Origin: Pyrenopolyporus hunteri
Lineage: Eukaryota > Ascomycota > Sordariomycetes > Xylariales > Hypoxylaceae
Length of the DNA: 64,000 nucleotides
Direction of reading: 5' to 3'
Assembly: GCA_902806595.1 (NCBI GenBank)
Contig: CADCXC010000013.1
Span: forward strand, 806,001 to 870,000
How positions within the stretch are numbered: position 1 is the first letter of the stretch; every line of letters starts with the position of its first letter. The notes under the pieces were generated by a model. That model was given only the letters and a program-made list of their open reading frames with translations. It was not told where the DNA came from and searched no databases. Shown one piece after another: positions 59,329 through 64,000 of the stretch. The translations under genes were made by a program, and so were the position numbers.

Positions 59329-60411
59329 ATGGAACAACAAACACCCCAAGAGTTTATCCTCGAAGCCTTTGCCGATCCAGCGTCGGTTCGCGATGTAGTT
59401 CGAGGTAATTTAAAGAAGAAAAAAAAGAAACGGAAAAAGCCTGCACCCAATCACATGCCCCGCGTTCCCATCGTCATCATCGCCGTCTACCTATCACCAT
59501 CACCACTCGCGTCTTCGTCCGGGCGTCCATCCATCGTCGTCCACGAAGACAGATCCCCATACACCATATCCACCAGTCCACCTAACCCCCATATCCACCC
59601 GCCGATATAAATACTATATACCCAAGCCATATATACCTACCTACCTACATTCCTACCTGCGCAAAAGCTAGAGCTAACGATCCCATTTCTCCAACTCCCA
59701 GGGATCCTACACACCATCTTCTTCCACCGGTTCTTCCCGTCGCTCTCGCCGCGGTCGCGCGAGGTCCTCGACATCACGCTGCCGTACGTCGAAGATGCCG
59801 AGCTCGACACGATGATCGAGAAGCGAGCCGCCGAGCTGGCGCGCGAGCTCGACGCCGAACGCACCCACTCGCACTCCCACCGCAGCGGCGGCCGCGGCCA
59901 CATCTCCGTCCAGTTCTTCGAGAAGAAGCGCCGCAAGGCCTGGTACCTGCGGGCCTACGGCGGCACCGACGAGGAGGTGTGCTGGGAGTCCTGGACCGTC
60001 AAGGTCACCGTCGCCGAGCCGCGCACCGAGAGCGGTTCGTCTTTTTCTCTCCTCTTCCTCCTACACCCTCCTTGTTCTTACACTTTTCCTCGCCCATATA
60101 TATAAATCCCTCTCGGATCGTACAACTTCTAAAAGACCGGAAGTCCGAAAAACGAAGGAAGAAATGCCTTATTTTTCTTTTCTCTTTACCTAACTAGCTA
60201 ACGCGACGAACCGCGCGCAACAGAACGAGCCAAAGTCCGCAAGGCCATGGAACAGACGCTCCTGACGACCGCCATGAAGATCGTGACCTGCGTCAACTCC
60301 CACAAGGACCACATCCCGCCCATAACCACCAGCGAAGCCAACCCGTTCCCCTACCAGATCAACGTGAACCAGAAGGACGCCGGCTGGGCCACCCGCATCG
60401 GCATATACTAA
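59329..60411 (+). CDS. atg101: Autophagy-related protein Atg101
   Basis: A HORMA-domain protein, partner of Atg13 in the Atg1/ULK initiation complex of organisms lacking Atg29/Atg31. Three exons: 59329-59404, 59702-60034, 60224-60411 (198 aa, normal for the family). The splice joins FADPASVRDVVRG to GILHTIFFHRFFPSLSPRSREVLDITLPYV, the characteristic Atg101 stretch. The middle shows ELDTMIEKRAAELARELD, then GHISVQFFEKKRRKAWYL and CWESWTVKVTV. The end is ERAKVRKAMEQTLLTTAMKIVTCVNSHKDHIPPITTSEANPFPYQI, also typical. The first intron is long (297 nt). An in-frame ATG at 59068 would add 87 residues of Pro/His-rich sequence not expected in the family, so the shorter start is chosen. Confidence 0.92.
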
Positions 60412-62030
60412 AGCGGTGCCGTCAACGACAGGCGAACGGGGCTAGATCTGGAGCCGGAGTCGGGAAAGGACAGGTCGTTCAATGGAAGGATACGCATTAA
60501 TAGGAGGCAAGGCAAATATAGAGTCAAAGCATGAATGGAAAGGGTGGGATAGAAGGTAGGCGGGTAGGGAAGCAAAGGAAAGGAAGCAAGAAGACATGCA
60601 AAGAGAGGGAAAAGGAAAGGGGAGAGGGGAAAGTCACACATAATACATCATCTCATCGCCACCACCGATCCGGAGAACCCGGGAGGGAGGGAGAGCCGTA
60701 GGGACGTAGGGACATGTGCAGCAAGGCTAAAGAAGCTAAGGAGGACGGGGAGGGGGGACAATAAAAAAAAGAAACCGGGGGACGGCGTTCATATCACATA
60801 TCATCGAATACGTCCATGTAATATCCTCCCCCTTTTTTTTTTTTCTCTCAATTATTTTTCTCGGGGACGGAGGCTGGGAATCGGCGCTCGTGGAAAGGGA
60901 TACCTACTAATCTCTTGTTGCTTACCTAGTGATAGACTTTGGCTTCTTCGCGGATTTTTTTTTTCGCCATAATCCATGGGTTGGTAGGCTGGTGTAACTA
61001 ACTACTACTACTACTACTATTACAACTGTTGTTGTTGTTGTTACTACCGCTGCTATTTAGCGATTACAACAGCTACTTAAATCGAGATGATTGCCCCATT
61101 GTGAATAAAACATCGCATTATATTACGTCGAAAGGCTGTACGAGCCCGCCGATCCGTCAATGCTGCGAAGAGCTATGCTGAAAAGCACTGGTTAGGCTAC
61201 CTGAGGAAGTAAGAAAACATGCAAACGTAACACAAGAGGCTAGCCTGGTTCTACCAAACATGTCACGACAGGAGCCGTCATCATCACATGTCACGTTGAT
61301 CGAGATCGAGGCCGCTCTGGTGCGGGAAAAGAACAGTCGAAGTTGCGGCGCGAAGCCGAACTATGTACTACCCTTATGTATGGGAAAGCGTGGATCGCAA
61401 TACCTAACAAACCTCCAACTCCGAGTTCCCTTCCGCCGCGTATGGCTCCGCTTGTCCGTCCATACGCGGCAAGAAAAAACAAACCGCACAAAAATAACCA
61501 TATCCATCTCGACCTTGGTGGTCCCTCCAATTCGCAAAACTCCTCCGGAGGTACAATGCCCTCAGTACGTTTCCTGTTTCCCCTGCCTTCCTAAGGTTCC
61601 TTTCCTTATCAAGTACATTTCATCCAACGCCTTGTCGCATGGTTCAGCGTGACCCTCCAACTCCCAAGGATCGTGGTGACTGAAACGCGCGCAAGGGGGG
61701 GAAAGACCGCAGGCTTACCCGCCCATATATCCGCGCGAGGCTCAAATCAAGTAAAAAGCAGAAGAGAAAACCCAGATTTCGTGTAGGCGTTGTGATGAAG
61801 TATGTACCTGGGACGCGTGTCGTCATTATAACAAATAGGCAACAAGGCCAGCCGCGGGGCAAGAACGTAGGCAGGAAGGTCTATATCCGTCGAAGAGTGT
61901 AGACGCCGTACTCAACGCATTCAAAACGAATGCGCCTGCAACAATAATCAACTGATGCAATGGGGTCGTTATTCGTAATCGTCATCAAAGTATAGTAGTG
62001 AGCCGCCCCTGGAAGGGTGGCGCGTGCGGC
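60412..62030. other. Spacer between atg101 and the forkhead gene (convergent)
   Basis: About 1.6 kb holding two 3' ends, T-rich runs near 60832-60845 and 60955-60965, and a compound ACT/GTT microsatellite. A frame at 61260-61652 has no recognisable motif. No gene supported. Confidence 0.6.
61000..61042. repeat. (ACT)n and (GTT)n compound microsatellite
   Basis: About six ACT units (61000-61019) followed eight bases later by about five GTT units (61028-61042). Confidence 0.8.
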
Positions 62031-63974
62031 TTAAAACGCGGTCGTAAAGCTACGACCAAGAGCCGGCTTCGAAGCCTTGGAGGACGATGCTTGTCCGCCG
62101 GGCGGCTGGCTGCCACCGATCCTCTCGAAACCCTGGAGGATATCTATGCCCGTACCCTCTTCGCTCTCATCTTCAAAGAATTGGGAAGTGCAGAAGTCTT
62201 CCAAATTCATCCAGTCATTCTTAGCCGTGGAGACGTTTTTGGTCGGAGACTGTAAGAAGGCTTTATTGGGGGGCGACATGTCTTCGAACACCTTGCTAGG
62301 TGTCTCATACAACATGGGCATCGTCGAAGCGGGAGCTTTTAGCAGGGGAGCCGAGGTTATCGACCTCTTTGAGGCCGAGTTTGCAAGGTCACCAAGGACG
62401 CTAGCGGACGTGGTCCGGTCTAGGCGCCCTCTCCTAGCTGGGCGCTTTAAGGGAGAGCCGTTGTCCGCGGCAGAAAAGAACGGATCTAGAGACTGGTCTT
62501 GGTATATGTCAAACTCCGACGGGTCGGTCACAAAGTCATTCAAGTTGAACAACGAATCGTCCATGTGGAAGGCCGGACTCCACGGAATCGGATCCTCAGT
62601 GGCTATGGTGCTAACACGGCGAAGAGGTGAATTAAGCATCGACCGCACGTTGTCTCGATGTATCCGTAGGTTTGTGTTGGGCGACACGGAAGCGGGAGGC
62701 TTCGGGGGCGCCTTCATTTTGACAGCCGGCGTTAGAGGCGGTAGCATCTGGCCGGTGTCATTCTGGCGTCGCACCGGCGACGAAGACGGAGGCATAAGAT
62801 CATAAGGACGGCCCTTAGTAGGGCTATCGTAAGAAGAGGCACGCAATCGTGCAATCTCCTCCTCGGCTCGTCCCCTCTTAATTCGAGGACGGTTGGTTCC
62901 CGAACTTAGTAATCGACTACCTCTGGGACGCATGACTGAAGACTCAAGTGAAGAGATATAACCGCTGTCATCCATACAAGCATCCATCGAGGCATACTTG
63001 CGCTTATGACTACGTTTGCGTGAGCCAGAGGAAGGGGGCTCCCTCTTGGTAGGCGGTGGAGTATTGCTGCGGGCCTCTATACGACGGGGAATCGGCGGTG
63101 ACGAGTGTATAGCGGCGGGCAACGGAGAGTATGCGCTGTTCTCCGCAGGCAGATGTTCTTGGACCTTGTCCGCCTGTTCCTCAGGACCCACATTGTCAGA
63201 AAGCGGAATAGTAGCGTCGGACGATACCTCGGGTGCTGGCTGCCCGACTGGGTCTTGAGGCGGTATCAAATTGTGGGCATATGGATTCGGCTGCGTTGGG
63301 AGCACTGGCGGTAAAGAGGGCAGACCATCGTGGAAAACGGTAGGGTCCATGCGCACGGGTTCGGCGCGGCCGGACATGAAAGGCGGATTTCCCATGCTTG
63401 CGGCAGACTTCTTGATCGGCTTCTCCCTCATGAACTGGTGCTCCATTCCAGGCTCTATAGCCCAATAATTACCCTTTCCCGGATCGTCCTTGGGCCGCTC
63501 TTGTTTGATAAAGGCCTTGTTGAGAGAAAGGTTATGCCGGATGCTGTTCTGCCAGCCGGCATCTTGCGCGTTGTAGAAGGAAAAATTATCCGATATCCAT
63601 TTGTAAATTTGGGATAGTGTCAGCCGTCTCTGAGGTGCGCGGAGGATGGCCATTCCGATCAATTGGGCATAGCTGTACGAAGGTTTCGCGCCTGTATCTT
63701 CGATGGCGGGAAAGGAATCGGGAAGCGGTAGGGCGGACTCTTCTTGCTTTGTCTTCTTCGCTGGTCTCGAATCCTGAATCGGGGCGGCTTCAAGTAGTGT
63801 GCGCTTCCTCGGAGGAGCGTTCTGGTAATAATTCTCTAGATTAAGGTTGAAGGTAGACGGCGCGGGATATAAAGTAGGATGAATATTCTCCTTCCCGAAA
63901 CCCGTGTTCGGCTCCACTGGCGGCTTCTGAACAACGGTCTTGAATCTCGACATTAGCGGCTGCTTCTTTTGCAT
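62031..63974 (-). CDS. Forkhead transcription factor (Hcm1/Sep1-like)
   Basis: A nuclear winged-helix DNA-binding protein; fungal relatives drive cell-cycle gene expression. One open frame of 647 codons. The fork-head domain lies at about residues 97-190: KPSYSYAQLIGMAIL, LTLSQIYKWISDNFSFY, the recognition helix GWQNSIRHNLSLNKAF and the wing GKGNYWAIEPGMEHQF. The flanking KENIHP and the basic patch PPRKRTLLEAAP lie upstream. The long C-terminal part is disordered, Pro/Ser-rich, with a basic KRSHKRKYASMDACMDDSGYISSLES segment and several SP/TP sites fitting CDK control. The ATG at 63974 gives a full protein, but the frame stays open to the window edge, so a longer start or a further 5' exon is possible. 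The match to the Hcm1/Sep1 group over other forkhead factors is moderate. Confidence 0.88.
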   Translation of the reverse strand: MQKKQPLMSRFKTVVQKPPVEPNTGFGKENIHPTLYPAPSTFNLNLENYYQNAPPRKRTLLEAAPIQDSRPAKKTKQEESALPLPDSFPAIEDTGAKPSYSYAQLIGMAILRAPQRRLTLSQIYKWISDNFSFYNAQDAGWQNSIRHNLSLNKAFIKQERPKDDPGKGNYWAIEPGMEHQFMREKPIKKSAASMGNPPFMSGRAEPVRMDPTVFHDGLPSLPPVLPTQPNPYAHNLIPPQDPVGQPAPEVSSDATIPLSDNVGPEEQADKVQEHLPAENSAYSPLPAAIHSSPPIPRRIEARSNTPPPTKREPPSSGSRKRSHKRKYASMDACMDDSGYISSLESSVMRPRGSRLLSSGTNRPRIKRGRAEEEIARLRASSYDSPTKGRPYDLMPPSSSPVRRQNDTGQMLPPLTPAVKMKAPPKPPASVSPNTNLRIHRDNVRSMLNSPLRRVSTIATEDPIPWSPAFHMDDSLFNLNDFVTDPSEFDIYQDQSLDPFFSAADNGSPLKRPARRGRLDRTTSASVLGDLANSASKRSITSAPLLKAPASTMPMLYETPSKVFEDMSPPNKAFLQSPTKNVSTAKNDWMNLEDFCTSQFFEDESEEGTGIDILQGFERIGGSQPPGGQASSSKASKPALGRSFTTAF

Positions 63975-64000
63975 CGAATCCGTCGTCTGTCCATGCGAAT

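Noticed and set aside
61260..61652. 130-codon plus-strand open frame between atg101 and the forkhead gene
   Set aside because: No recognisable domain, mixed composition and position in a 3' spacer; not supported as a gene.

Overview
The window is nuclear DNA of a filamentous ascomycete, most likely a Sordariomycete. Genes carry short GT...AG introns (about 45-400 nt) with fungal branch points (CTAAC, CTGAC, GCTAAC). The gene set is standard for such fungi, including a Zn(II)2Cys6 regulator, a CaMKK-type kinase, a Hal4/Sat4-type kinase and a decayed HET-domain gene. Spacers are rich in TAGG/CCTA tetranucleotide tracts and TACCTAGGTA-like palindromes. All exon structures were read by hand from splice consensus, reading phase and family similarity. 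Phases were checked, and every multi-exon model gives an open frame divisible by three.

Layout: the 3' end of a lectin-type ER/Golgi cargo receptor (+, 1-176); an aminopeptidase P/prolidase with a large proline-rich insert (-, 803-3462); a six-exon Zn2Cys6 factor most like FarA/CTF1-alpha (-, 4603-7938); CSN1 of the COP9 signalosome (+, 12793-14494); Prp18 (-, 14905-16017); SAP18 (+, 16866-17656); the complex I NDUFB4-like subunit (-, 18738-19233); a Gtt1-type glutathione S-transferase (+, 19984-20838); an LCAT-like alpha/beta hydrolase (+, 22565-25171); an unrecognised disordered protein (+, 33377-34919); a HET-domain pseudogene (+, about 36.7-37.9 kb); a Hal4/Sat4-like kinase (-, 39685-41219); a CaMKK-like kinase (-, 50954-53436); a 395-bp decayed Tc1/mariner element (54293-54687); TRAPP subunit Bet5 (+, 54926-55924); peroxin Pex3 (-, 56599-58378); Atg101 (+, 59329-60411); and a forkhead factor that may run off the right edge (-, 62031-63974).

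The genes are independent housekeeping and regulatory loci, not an operon or metabolite cluster. Three links are possible. Emp47-like, Bet5 and the dilysine signal belong to ER-Golgi traffic. Prp18 and SAP18 are divergently arranged nuclear factors. A FarA-type regulator would be expected to control fatty-acid and peroxisome genes such as pex3, which has a CCTCGG motif 286 bp upstream. About half of the window is gene-poor spacer, with large gaps at 7.9-12.8, 25.2-33.4 and 41.2-51.0 kb. I found no CRISPR array, rRNA, convincing tRNA or clearly new multi-gene system. The most unusual items are the insert in the peptidase active-site region, the mariner remnant, the HET pseudogene and a terminator-like hairpin.
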